Source: Agrobacterium leguminum | Lineage (GTDB): Bacteria > Pseudomonadota > Alphaproteobacteria > Rhizobiales > Rhizobiaceae | Reading direction: 5' to 3' | DNA: 64,000 nt | Assembly (NCBI RefSeq): GCF_015704895.1 | Contig: NZ_JADQWB010000006.1 | Coordinates: forward strand, 248,001-312,000 | In this document: one piece after another, positions 40,392-48,045 of the stretch | Numbering within the stretch: position 1 is the first letter of the stretch | Layout of the letters: each line of letters begins with the position of its first letter | The notes under the pieces: model-generated | Database searches by the model: none | What the model was told of the DNA's origin: nothing | The model's input: the letters and a program-made list of their open reading frames with translations, nothing else | Made by a program: the position numbers and the translations under genes

Positions 40392-43300
40392 TCAGCCAAT
40401 GCTCATCAGGCTGGCATTGCCGCCGGCGGCCGTGGTGTTGACGCTGACGGACACTTCTTCGACCAGCCAGTCGAGATTATAGGGCTGGCTTTCCCCGGAA
40501 AGCGCTTCCGTTGCCGCGGCCTGAACGAGAACCAGCGGGCCGGGCAGGGCGGCGATCTTTTTATTGACCGCCACGATACGCTCCGCATCGCCCTCGACCA
40601 GCGCGCCGGCGAAGGGCGCTGATTTTTCCCAGTCATCGGCCCAGACGATGCGCGAGGTCACGGTTGCCGGCAGTCCGTAAATGGATTTCTCCAGTCCCGA
40701 AGCATTATCGATGACAACCGCGTTTCCGGTCGCGAGCGCTGCCGCAAGCTGGCGGTAAAGCCCCTGTTCGGTTGCCGGAACCAGCAGAACCTTTCCACGC
40801 GGATGCAGCGCATAGACATTGCGCTCGCCGACGGGACCCGCCAACTCAGTTTCGAAGCCGAGGCCGGAAAGAGCCGCCGCCTGCCGTGCGGCTTCGGCCG
40901 CAACGGTTTCGCCGTTTTCATCCAGCCAGCGGGCAAGATCGATTGCGGCCTGATCCTGCTGGCTCGCAACCCTGTCTATCTTTGGGGCAACCTGCGTCAT
41001 GCGGCCGAGATAGAGCGGTCCGCCGGCCTTTGGGCCAGTGCCGGAAAGGCCGCGTCCGCCAAAGGGCTGCACGCCGACGACCGCGCCGATGATGTTGCGG
41101 TTCACATAAAGATTGCCGGCCGCGACGCGCGACAGAACGTGCTGGATCGTATCGTCGAGACGGGTATGCAGGCCGAAGGTCAGGCCGTAACCGGTGGCGT
41201 TGATCTCGTCGATCAGCCGGTCGAGATTGTCACGCTTGAAGCGGATGACGTGCAGCACCGGGCCGAAGACTTCGCGCTTCAGATCGGCGAGCGATTTCAT
41301 TTCGATGATGGTTGGCGGCACGAAGGTGCCCTTGCCGGTTTCGCCGGCAAGCGTGATCTGTTCGATCCGGTGGCCGAGCGAGCGCATGCCATCAATGTGC
41401 TTTTCGATGATGCCTTTCGCCTCGGCGGTAATGACGGGGCCGACATCGACGGAAAGCTTGTCGGTGCGGCCGATGCGCAATTCGTGCAGCGCGCCTTTCA
41501 GCATGGTCAGCGTGCGGTCCGCCACATCTTCCTGCAGGCAGAGAATACGCAGCGCCGAGCAGCGCTGGCCGGCGCTGTCGAAAGCGGATGCAATGACATC
41601 GGCGACGACCTGCTCGGCAAGCGCGGAGGAATCGACGATCATGGCGTTCTGGCCGCCGGTTTCGGCGATCAGCGGCACCGTCTGGCCATTGGCCAGAACC
41701 CGGCCGGCAAGCTGGCCCTGAATGAGCCGCGCCACTTCCGTCGAACCCGTGAACATTACACCGGCTGTAAGGGGTGAGCCAACAAGCGCCGCACCCGTCT
41801 TGCCGTCGCCCGGCAGAAGCTGCACGGCATCCTGCGGAACGCCGGCCTCATGCAGCAGGCGCACGCCCTGCGCTGCGATCAGCGGCGTTTCTTCGGCGGG
41901 CTTCGCCAGCACCGGATTGCCGGCAACCAGCGCCGCCGTGACCTGACCGATGAAGATGGCGAGCGGGAAGTTCCACGGGCTGATGCAGACGACCGGGCCG
42001 AGCGGCGTTTCGCCGGTCTTGAAGTTTCTGCGGGCTTCCGCCGCGTAATAACGCAGGAAGTCGATCGCCTCGCGCACCTCGGCAATCGCGTTGGGCATGG
42101 ATTTTCCCGCTTCGCGCATGATGAGGCCGAGCAGGGCGGGCATTTCTGCCTGCATCGCGTCGGCGGCCCGCTCGAGGCAGGCGGCGCGTTCTTCCACCGG
42201 GGTGGAAGGCCAGCTTGAGGCTGCCGCCCGCTGCATGGCGGCTTCGACATCGCCTTCAGTCGGCTCCGTCACATGGCCGACGATATCATTGTGGTCGCCG
42301 GGGTTGAGAACCGGGCGCGTGTTGCCACCCGCCTGCGGCGCTGTGGCTTTCCATTCCGTCGCAGCACCTGCCTTCAGGGTTTTGTCCAGTGCGGCGAGCG
42401 TCGTTTCGCTGGAAAGATCGAGGCCGGCGGAATTTTTGCGTTCCGCTCCGAACAGGCCTTCGGGAGCGGCGATGCGGTCGTGGCGCGCGCCGGGAACGGC
42501 ATAGGCCTTGACGACCGCAACCGGGTCTTCCAGCAGGGAATCCACCGGTACGGCGGGATCGGCAATGCGGTTGACGAAGGAAGAGTTCGCGCCGTTTTCC
42601 AGCAGGCGGCGGACGAGATAGGCGAGCAGCGTCTCATGGGTGCCGACGGGGGCATAGAAGCGGCAGGGCCGGTCGAGCTTCTTCTTGCCGACGACTTCGC
42701 TGTAAAGCGGTTCGCCCATGCCATGCAAGCACTGGAACTCGTAGTCGCCGAGTTTGAAGCCGGGGCCGGCGAGATGGTAGATGGTCGCCATGGACTGCGC
42801 GTTGTGGGTCGCAAATTGCGGGAAGACCAGATCGCGTGCGGCGAGCAGCTTGCGGGCGCAGGCAATGTAGGAGACGTCCGTGTGGACCTTGCGGGTGAAG
42901 ACCGGGAAGTCCTCCAGCCCTTCCACCTGCGCGCGCTTGATTTCCGCATCCCAATAGGCGCCCTTGACGAGACGCACCATGATGCGCCGGCCCGAACGGC
43001 GGGCGAGATCGATGATGTAGTCGAGAACGAAGGGGCAGCGGCGGCCATAGGCCTGCACCACGAAACCGAGGCCGTTCCAGCCGGCTAGATCCCTGTCGAG
43101 CGCCAGCTCTTCCAGAAGATCGAGCGACAGTTCCAGCCGGTCGGCTTCCTCGGCATCGATGTTGAGGCCGATAGCGTATTTCTTGCTGAGCAGCATCAGC
43201 GATTTAACGCGCGGCAGCAGTTCCGCCATCACCCGCTCGGCCTGCGCGCGCGCATAGCGCGGATGCAGCGCCGAAAGCTTGATGGAAATGCCGGGCCCGC

Positions 43301-44066
43301 CATAGATGCCGCGGCCGGCAGACGCCTTGCCGATGGCGTGGATGGCGTTTTCGTAGTCCTTGTAATAACGCTCCGCATCCTTCGCGGTTGTCGCGGCTTC
43401 GCCCAGCATGTCGTAGGAATATTGGAAGCCTTGCTCTTCCAGCGGCTTCGAACGCTTGATCGCTTCGCCGATCGTTTCGCCGGTCACGAACTGTTCGCCC
43501 ATCATGCGCATGGCCATATCGACGCCACGGCGGATGACGGGTTCGCCAGCGCGGGCAATCAGCTTGGTCAGCGCCGCCGAAAGGCCGCTATCGTTTACCG
43601 TCGAGGTCAGCTTGCCGGTGATGACGAGGCCCCAGGTGGCGGCGTTGACGAAGAGCGAGCGCCCGCCGCCAATATGGGACTTCCAGTCTCCGCGGGCGAT
43701 CTTGTCGCGGATCAGCGCGTCGCGGGTGGCTGTGTCGGGAATGCGCAGCAGCGCTTCGGCAAGGCACATCAGCGCCACGCCCTCGTGGCTGGAGAGCGAA
43801 TATTCCTGCACCAGCCCCTCGACGCCGGTGCCCTTGGTCTTGGCGCGCAATGCCTCGATCAGTTTGCGGGCCGTGTCGCGAATGGCTTTCGTTTCTTCCG
43901 CCGTCACCGTTGCCGCCTCGATCAGCGGCGCCAGGCATTCTTCCTCCGGCCGACGATAGGCGGCGGTGATCGCCTTGCGCAGCAGGCTTTGCTCGCGCAC
44001 CGGCGGCGCAAAATTCTGGAAGATACCGTTCGCCACTACACCGGCGTTGCTTGCACCATCGGCCAT
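40392..44066 (-). CDS. putA: Bifunctional proline dehydrogenase / L-glutamate gamma-semialdehyde dehydrogenase
   Basis: Large proline catabolic enzyme, 1224 aa from the start at 44066 (MADGASNAGVVANG, with AGGA about ten bases upstream). The PRODH barrel spans about residues 120-440 (for example IMVRLVKGAYWDAEIKRAQ and QCLHGMGEPLY). The aldehyde dehydrogenase half has ETGGQNAMIVD near 760 and the catalytic Cys in SAGQRCSALRIL near 795, and a C-terminal domain follows. The E. coli-type ribbon-helix-helix repressor domain is absent, so regulation falls to the divergent Lrp-type PutR. It converts proline to glutamate at the membrane. Confidence 0.95.
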   Translation of the reverse strand: MADGASNAGVVANGIFQNFAPPVREQSLLRKAITAAYRRPEEECLAPLIEAATVTAEETKAIRDTARKLIEALRAKTKGTGVEGLVQEYSLSSHEGVALMCLAEALLRIPDTATRDALIRDKIARGDWKSHIGGGRSLFVNAATWGLVITGKLTSTVNDSGLSAALTKLIARAGEPVIRRGVDMAMRMMGEQFVTGETIGEAIKRSKPLEEQGFQYSYDMLGEAATTAKDAERYYKDYENAIHAIGKASAGRGIYGGPGISIKLSALHPRYARAQAERVMAELLPRVKSLMLLSKKYAIGLNIDAEEADRLELSLDLLEELALDRDLAGWNGLGFVVQAYGRRCPFVLDYIIDLARRSGRRIMVRLVKGAYWDAEIKRAQVEGLEDFPVFTRKVHTDVSYIACARKLLAARDLVFPQFATHNAQSMATIYHLAGPGFKLGDYEFQCLHGMGEPLYSEVVGKKKLDRPCRFYAPVGTHETLLAYLVRRLLENGANSSFVNRIADPAVPVDSLLEDPVAVVKAYAVPGARHDRIAAPEGLFGAERKNSAGLDLSSETTLAALDKTLKAGAATEWKATAPQAGGNTRPVLNPGDHNDIVGHVTEPTEGDVEAAMQRAAASSWPSTPVEERAACLERAADAMQAEMPALLGLIMREAGKSMPNAIAEVREAIDFLRYYAAEARRNFKTGETPLGPVVCISPWNFPLAIFIGQVTAALVAGNPVLAKPAEETPLIAAQGVRLLHEAGVPQDAVQLLPGDGKTGAALVGSPLTAGVMFTGSTEVARLIQGQLAGRVLANGQTVPLIAETGGQNAMIVDSSALAEQVVADVIASAFDSAGQRCSALRILCLQEDVADRTLTMLKGALHELRIGRTDKLSVDVGPVITAEAKGIIEKHIDGMRSLGHRIEQITLAGETGKGTFVPPTIIEMKSLADLKREVFGPVLHVIRFKRDNLDRLIDEINATGYGLTFGLHTRLDDTIQHVLSRVAAGNLYVNRNIIGAVVGVQPFGGRGLSGTGPKAGGPLYLGRMTQVAPKIDRVASQQDQAAIDLARWLDENGETVAAEAARQAAALSGLGFETELAGPVGERNVYALHPRGKVLLVPATEQGLYRQLAAALATGNAVVIDNASGLEKSIYGLPATVTSRIVWADDWEKSAPFAGALVEGDAERIVAVNKKIAALPGPLVLVQAAATEALSGESQPYNLDWLVEEVSVSVNTTAAGGNASLMSIG

Positions 44067-44242
44067 TCTAAAAAATCCTGAAAACGCTGTTGAAGACAGA
44101 CCTTCGGCGGCAGCGTGTCCTCCGCCCGCCGCTTGTCGTCCTGTGGCAGACAATATCATCACCGCAGAAATTGCTATGGCCCTATTTTCAGGTTAAAACA
44201 GGCAATATGAACTTTTATTTTTGAGATTTGGCGTAAAATAAC
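44067..44242. promoter_or_regulatory. putA/putR divergent control region
   Basis: 176-bp divergent gap. The half next to putR is A/T-rich (TTTTATTTTTGAGATTTGGC, then GTAAAATAACATGG) in contrast to the GC-rich surroundings. Lrp-type regulators activate such divergent genes from the shared gap. I cannot pinpoint the binding sites. Confidence 0.6.
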
Positions 44243-44713
44243 ATGGCTAATAGTCAAAAAACAGACGATCTGGATCACTTCGATCTCAAGATCCTCGAGG
44301 CGCTGAGCGAAGACGGGCGCATGTCCGTGCTGCAGCTCTCGAAAAGGGTCGGTCTTTCCAAGACGCCCTGCCAGACGCGGCTGAAACGGCTGGTGGATGA
44401 GGGCTATATTCTCGGCTTCCGCGCCATGCTCAATCCGCAGAAGCTCGGTGTCGATCACATCGCCTTCGCCGAGGTAAAGCTTTCCGATACGCGCGAAAAG
44501 GCGCTGGAGGAATTTAACGCGGCGGTGCGCAAGATCAAGGAAGTGGAGGAGTGCCACATGATCGCCGGCGCCTTCGATTATCTTCTGAAGGTGCGCACCA
44601 GCGATATCCGCAAGTATCGAAGGGTACTCGGCGAGAAAATCTCAAGCCTGCCATCCGTCGCCAACACCTCGACCTTCGTGGTTATGCAATCGGTCAAGGA
44701 AACCGGCATCTGA
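44243..44713 (+). CDS. putR: Lrp/AsnC-family regulator of proline catabolism
   Basis: Regulator of 156 aa. The N-terminal HTH is DLKILEALSEDGRMSVLQLS then KRVGLSKTPCQTRLKRL (about residues 11-47), followed by a C-terminal RAM ligand-binding domain (AFDYLLKVRTSDIRKYRRVL near 112-131). It is divergent from putA, the arrangement seen for PutR in agrobacteria and other alphaproteobacteria, where it activates putA in response to proline. Confidence 0.92.
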   Translation: MANSQKTDDLDHFDLKILEALSEDGRMSVLQLSKRVGLSKTPCQTRLKRLVDEGYILGFRAMLNPQKLGVDHIAFAEVKLSDTREKALEEFNAAVRKIKEVEECHMIAGAFDYLLKVRTSDIRKYRRVLGEKISSLPSVANTSTFVVMQSVKETGI

Positions 44714-44765
44714 AGGGGTGACACGAAGACAGTGGCAGGCGCGCGCTCGCCGTATCATCCGCACA

Positions 44766-44880
44766 CCGTCACCCCGGACTAGATCCGGGGTCCAGTGCGA
44801 TCAAGTCATTGATCGCGAGAGAGTCCTTTCACGGCGCAGACGCGCCGTGGCTGGATGCCGGATCTAGTCCGGCATGACGG
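44766..44880. repeat. 115-bp RIME-like mosaic element, four hairpins
   Basis: Bounded by CCGTCA and TGACGG. It contains four hairpins: 44771-44791 (ACCCCGGA stem), 44797-44816 (GCGATCAA stem), 44830-44849 (CACGGCGC stem) and 44855-44875 (ATGCCGGA stem). It is the same length as the copy at 55408-55522 and resembles the Rhizobium-specific intergenic mosaic elements. It lies between convergent putR and ecfG. Confidence 0.88.
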
Positions 44881-44911
44881 AGGAGAGGTTTGCGGCGTTT
44901 GTCATCGTCTT

Positions 44912-44937
44912 AACGGGCAGACGTAGGCCTGCCCGTT
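44912..44937 (-). terminator. Possible terminator hairpin after ecfG
   Basis: A 9-bp perfect stem (AACGGGCAG with CTGCCCGTT) and 8-nt loop just downstream of the ecfG stop. There is no good T-run on the minus strand, so termination here is a guess. Confidence 0.35.
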
Positions 44938-44961
44938 CACCGCTGTTCGAATTCAGCGCTC

Positions 44962-45531
44962 TCAGCGCGCCGTGGCGGCGGCGGTCACCGCGGTCATCTG
45001 CGCGTCCGGGCCGAACTCGTTTTCGTTTTCGATGCCGAGCAGCTCCTGCAGCCGCAGCCTTGCGCGGCTGACACGGCTCTTGATGGTGCCGACGGGGCAA
45101 CCGCAAATTTCGGCGGCCTCCTCGTAGGCAAAGCCCGAAGCTCCGATCAGCAGGATCGCTTCACGCTGGTCGTCCGGCAGCTTTGCGAGTGCTGCGCGGA
45201 AGTCCTGAAGGTCGACCGAACCATGCTGTTCGGGCGGTACCGACAGGCGCGAGGTATAGACCCCGTCCGTATCCTGCACTTCACGGCCGGATTTGCGGAT
45301 CTGGCTGTAGAACTCGTTGCGCAGGATCGTTACCAGCCATGCCCGCATATTGGTGCCCGGCTGGTAGCTGTCCTGTTTCGCCCATGCCTTCATGATCGTG
45401 TCCTGCACGAGGTCGTCGGCACGGTCCCGCGAGCGGATCAGCGAAATAGCGAAGGCGCGCAGGTTCGGCAGCGCCGCCAGCATTTCCCGTTTGAAGTTGT
45501 ATTCTGTCAGCTCCGGCTCTTTCGCCATCAT
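44962..45531 (-). CDS. ecfG: General stress response ECF sigma factor EcfG
   Basis: Sigma factor of 189 aa. Region 2 is near residues 25-85 (SRDRADDLVQDTIMKAWAKQ) and region 4 near 115-165 (LPDDQREAILLIGASGFAYE, then CPVGTIKSRVSRARLRLQEL). It directs transcription from GGAAC-N16/17-GTT promoters in alphaproteobacteria and is held by the anti-sigma factor NepR. Its start overlaps the nepR stop (tandem ATG at 45531 and 45528, with GGAGG just before), so the two are co-translated. phyR lies divergently upstream of the pair. Confidence 0.94.
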   Translation of the reverse strand: MMAKEPELTEYNFKREMLAALPNLRAFAISLIRSRDRADDLVQDTIMKAWAKQDSYQPGTNMRAWLVTILRNEFYSQIRKSGREVQDTDGVYTSRLSVPPEQHGSVDLQDFRAALAKLPDDQREAILLIGASGFAYEEAAEICGCPVGTIKSRVSRARLRLQELLGIENENEFGPDAQMTAVTAAATAR

Positions 45532-45734
45532 TCCTCCGAAGCCTTCATTTTGGCTCTGCTTTCGGCTTCATCGAGTTTTTCGAGAAGGTCGAGGAATTTG
45601 TCAGGGATGCCTTCATCCTGAACGGCATCATAAAGCTCCCTGAGCTTACGGGAAATCACCGCCCGCCCGGAGTGTGGAACCTGGGGGGCGGCCGAATTGT
45701 CCGGCTGATCTTGGTCCGATTGAAATATGCTCAT
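45528..45734 (-). CDS. nepR: Anti-sigma factor NepR
   Basis: Small protein of 68 aa. The conserved helices are visible: SRKLRELYDAVQDEGIPDKF followed by LDLLEKLDEAE, the pattern that binds EcfG and, when PhyR is phosphorylated, the sigma-like domain of PhyR. Position and overlap with ecfG confirm the call. Transcription would start in the 138-bp gap shared with phyR. Confidence 0.93.
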   Translation of the reverse strand: MSIFQSDQDQPDNSAAPQVPHSGRAVISRKLRELYDAVQDEGIPDKFLDLLEKLDEAESRAKMKASEE

Positions 45735-45767
45735 AACGTCCGGTATTCCTTTTGCGTCGTGGCAAAG

Positions 45768-45792
45768 AATGCGCCGTGAAAAAAATAGTTCC
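45768..45792 (-). promoter_or_regulatory. Weak EcfG-type promoter candidate for nepR-ecfG
   Basis: Read on the minus strand: GGAAC at 45792-45788, a 16-nt spacer, then CATT at 45771-45768, one base off the CGTT pattern. Autoregulation of ecfG is common in this family. The -35 faces that of the phyR promoter across GTTCC-GGC-GGAAC. Confidence 0.35.
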
Positions 45793-45800
45793 GGCGGAAC

Positions 45801-45826
45801 GGAACTTTTTTTGCAACGCGCACGTT
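45801..45826 (+). promoter_or_regulatory. EcfG-dependent promoter of phyR
   Basis: GGAAC at 45801-45805, a 17-nt spacer, then CGTT at 45823-45826: a full match to the EcfG consensus, 47 bp before the phyR start. phyR is a known EcfG target in other alphaproteobacteria. Confidence 0.8.
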
Positions 45827-45872
45827 GCTATCGTGGGTTTGCGTTGCAGACCGCATGAAAGGGGAGAATTCC

Positions 45873-46667
45873 ATGTCAGTTTCTACACGCATCGCACCGC
45901 ACCTGCCATATCTGCGCAGGTTCGCGCGTGCCGTTTGCGGCTCACAATCGACGGGCGATGCCTATGTTGCGGCAACACTCGAAGCTCTGATCGCCGATAT
46001 CAGCATTTTTCCGCAGACAAGCAGCGATCGCGTTTCGCTCTATCAATTGTTCGTATCGATCTTTAGTTCCGTCACGATCAATATTAAGACCGACGAAAAC
46101 CTGTCGGGATGGGAAAAACGCGCCTCGGCCAACCTCTCCGCCGTGCCGGCGCTGGCCCGCCAGGCGTTCCTTTTGACCACGGTCGAAGAATTCACACCTT
46201 CGGAAACCGCAGAGGTTCTGAAAGTCTCCGAGGATCAGGTCGGCAAGCTGATCGATGAGGCAGCCTCTGAAATCGCCCGCCAGGTCGCAACCGATATCAT
46301 GATCATCGAGGACGAGCCTCTGATCGCCATGGATATCGAGCAGATGGTCACCGATCTCGGCCACCGCGTCACGGGCATCGCCCGCACCCACACGGAAGCG
46401 CTCGATCTCTTCCATCGCACCCAGCCGAAGATGATCCTTGCCGATATTCAGCTCGCCGATGGCAGTTCCGGTCTCGATGCGATGAAGGACATCCTGCAGA
46501 TGACCACGCTGCCGGTCATCTTCATCACCGCCTTCCCCGAGCGTCTTCTGACGGGCGAGCGGCCGGAGCCGACCTTCCTTGTGACGAAGCCGTTTAATCC
46601 GGACATGGTGAAAGCGCTTATCAGCCAGGCCCTGTTTTTCAACGAAAGCTCACGCGTCGCGGCGTGA
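45873..46667 (+). CDS. phyR: Anti-anti-sigma response regulator PhyR
   Basis: Protein of 264 aa. An N-terminal sigma-factor-like domain (about residues 1-130, lacking DNA-binding ability in the family) is followed by a receiver domain from about 140. IMIIEDEPLIAMDIEQMVTD holds the acidic pocket, the phosphorylated Asp is in MILADIQLADGSSG and the conserved Lys in FLVTKPFNPD. When phosphorylated it traps NepR and frees EcfG. I chose ATG 45873 with AGGGGAG upstream. Two HWE-type kinases nearby are candidate inputs. Confidence 0.95.
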   Translation: MSVSTRIAPHLPYLRRFARAVCGSQSTGDAYVAATLEALIADISIFPQTSSDRVSLYQLFVSIFSSVTINIKTDENLSGWEKRASANLSAVPALARQAFLLTTVEEFTPSETAEVLKVSEDQVGKLIDEAASEIARQVATDIMIIEDEPLIAMDIEQMVTDLGHRVTGIARTHTEALDLFHRTQPKMILADIQLADGSSGLDAMKDILQMTTLPVIFITAFPERLLTGERPEPTFLVTKPFNPDMVKALISQALFFNESSRVAA

Positions 46668-46768
46668 ATTTTGCCGAAACCGCAGGCTGACCGGGAACCA
46701 CTCTGGTGCCCGGGCGTTGGCGGTTACGGTCGTGGGGCTGCCCCGCGGCTTTCTGCAAGGAGACGAAT

Positions 46769-47752
46769 TTGCATCGGCTGGCATGGCATAACGCGGAGAG
46801 GGACGAAAGCGAACTTCACGATTCGCTCGTCCTCGCCTTGCTCGATTCGGGTGAGACAGTCATGCTGCAGGACTGGAACCGCGACTATATATTCGTGGCC
46901 AATCTGCCGGATGTCTGGAAAATTCCGGCAGAATCCCGTCCCACAGATGAAAATCTGTTCGGTAACGATCTCTCCGCCCGACTGGCCGATCTCAAGAAGG
47001 ACATGAACACGGCGGGCAGCCGCGGCATGCTGGAAGTCAATGCCGGCAATGATCGCGTCTTCCAGTTTCAGGTTCATTCCACTCTTAACCAGACGAACCA
47101 GGTGGTGATGAAAACCACCATTCGCGAGGTGACGGCGGAAAGGCGGCGCGAGCAGCTTCTGCGCTCGCTGCTGCGTGAGGTCAGCCACCGTTCCAAGAAC
47201 CTCCTGGCGATCATCCAGAGCCTTGCCGGCCAGACGGCCCGGTTCAGCCTGACCAAGGATGATTTTCTGCGCAAGTTCCGCGGCAGACTACACGCTCTCG
47301 CCCAGAGTCAGGATCTCATTACGGATTCGGACTGGCGGGGCGCGCGCATATTCGAGTTGTTGCGCCAGCAATTCGATCTTTATGTGCCGGAATATCCGAA
47401 CCTGATCCATATGGAAGGCGACAACCTGCTGCTCAATCCGAATGGCGCGCTTTATATCGGGCTCGCCTTCCACGAGCTGGTCGTCAACACCGTCAGCCAC
47501 AGCGGCAATCTCGCCTATCACCCGCCCATATCCCTGCAATGCCGTCAGGAGGGTGATTTTTATATCGTTGAATGGAATGAGCCGATGATGCCGTCGAAAG
47601 AGCCGGCGGAGACCCGGCGCGGCAGCTTCGGCAGCGTGGTGCTGGAAAAGGTGGTTCCCTCCGCATTGGGGGGAAGCGCCGAATACGAGTTGACGCCGGA
47701 ACGGATCGTCTACCGGCTGAAATTTCCTTCCGGCGACGGCGCGGATGGCTGA
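46769..47752 (+). CDS. HWE-family sensor histidine kinase (soluble)
   Basis: Histidine kinase of 327 aa if started at TTG 46769, which has AAGGAG six bases upstream; the longer frame has no such site. An N-terminal PAS-like sensor (about residues 15-120) is followed by the phosphoacceptor helix LLREVSHRSKNLLAIIQSLA (about 133-152), the N-box LAFHELVVNTVSHSG and the G-box RRGSFGSVVLEKVV, all of the HWE/HisKA_2 type. No transmembrane segment is seen. Lying 101 bp after phyR on the same strand, it may be a cytoplasmic PhyR kinase. Confidence 0.88.
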   Translation: MHRLAWHNAERDESELHDSLVLALLDSGETVMLQDWNRDYIFVANLPDVWKIPAESRPTDENLFGNDLSARLADLKKDMNTAGSRGMLEVNAGNDRVFQFQVHSTLNQTNQVVMKTTIREVTAERRREQLLRSLLREVSHRSKNLLAIIQSLAGQTARFSLTKDDFLRKFRGRLHALAQSQDLITDSDWRGARIFELLRQQFDLYVPEYPNLIHMEGDNLLLNPNGALYIGLAFHELVVNTVSHSGNLAYHPPISLQCRQEGDFYIVEWNEPMMPSKEPAETRRGSFGSVVLEKVVPSALGGSAEYELTPERIVYRLKFPSGDGADG

Positions 47753-47808
47753 AATCGCGATATCGCGCGCAGCGCCGGGTTCATCTTTGATTTCATAAAA
47801 ACCAAAAC

Positions 47809-47844
47809 AAATAGCACGGCTCATGAAAGAGCCGTGCTATTTTT
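47809..47844 (+). terminator. Rho-independent terminator after the soluble kinase
   Basis: A perfect 12-bp stem (ATAGCACGGCTC with GAGCCGTGCTAT), 6-nt loop, then TTTTATG. The stem can extend by two A-T pairs. Confidence 0.9.
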
Positions 47845-47847
47845 ATG

Positions 47848-47877
47848 ACAGGTTTTCAGGGGCGAAACCTGTTTATT
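47848..47877 (+). terminator. Second terminator-like hairpin in the kinase-kinase gap
   Basis: Stem ACAGGTTT with AAACCTGT around a 9-nt loop, followed by TTATTTTC. It starts four bases after the previous hairpin. Confidence 0.55.
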
Positions 47878-47985
47878 TTCAGCCAAGCTTCAGGCGGGGA
47901 CGGGGGAATTGCTTGGCCTGCAGTAAAAACACGCATGACCGGATTCGGTTCCCAAAAAATGCGTTTTTTTAACATTGCGCAAAAT

Positions 47986-48008
47986 ACCGGCCATTTTGCC
48001 GGTTTTTT
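47986..48008. terminator. Third hairpin with T-run before the membrane kinase gene
   Basis: Stem ACCGGC with GCCGGT, then TTTTT on the plus strand; on the minus strand the run is TATTTT. It is 38 bp from the convergent kinase stop and may end that transcript. Confidence 0.5.
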
Positions 48009-48045
48009 GCCGTCTGCACAGCGGATAGGTCCGCAAGTCGCGGCC

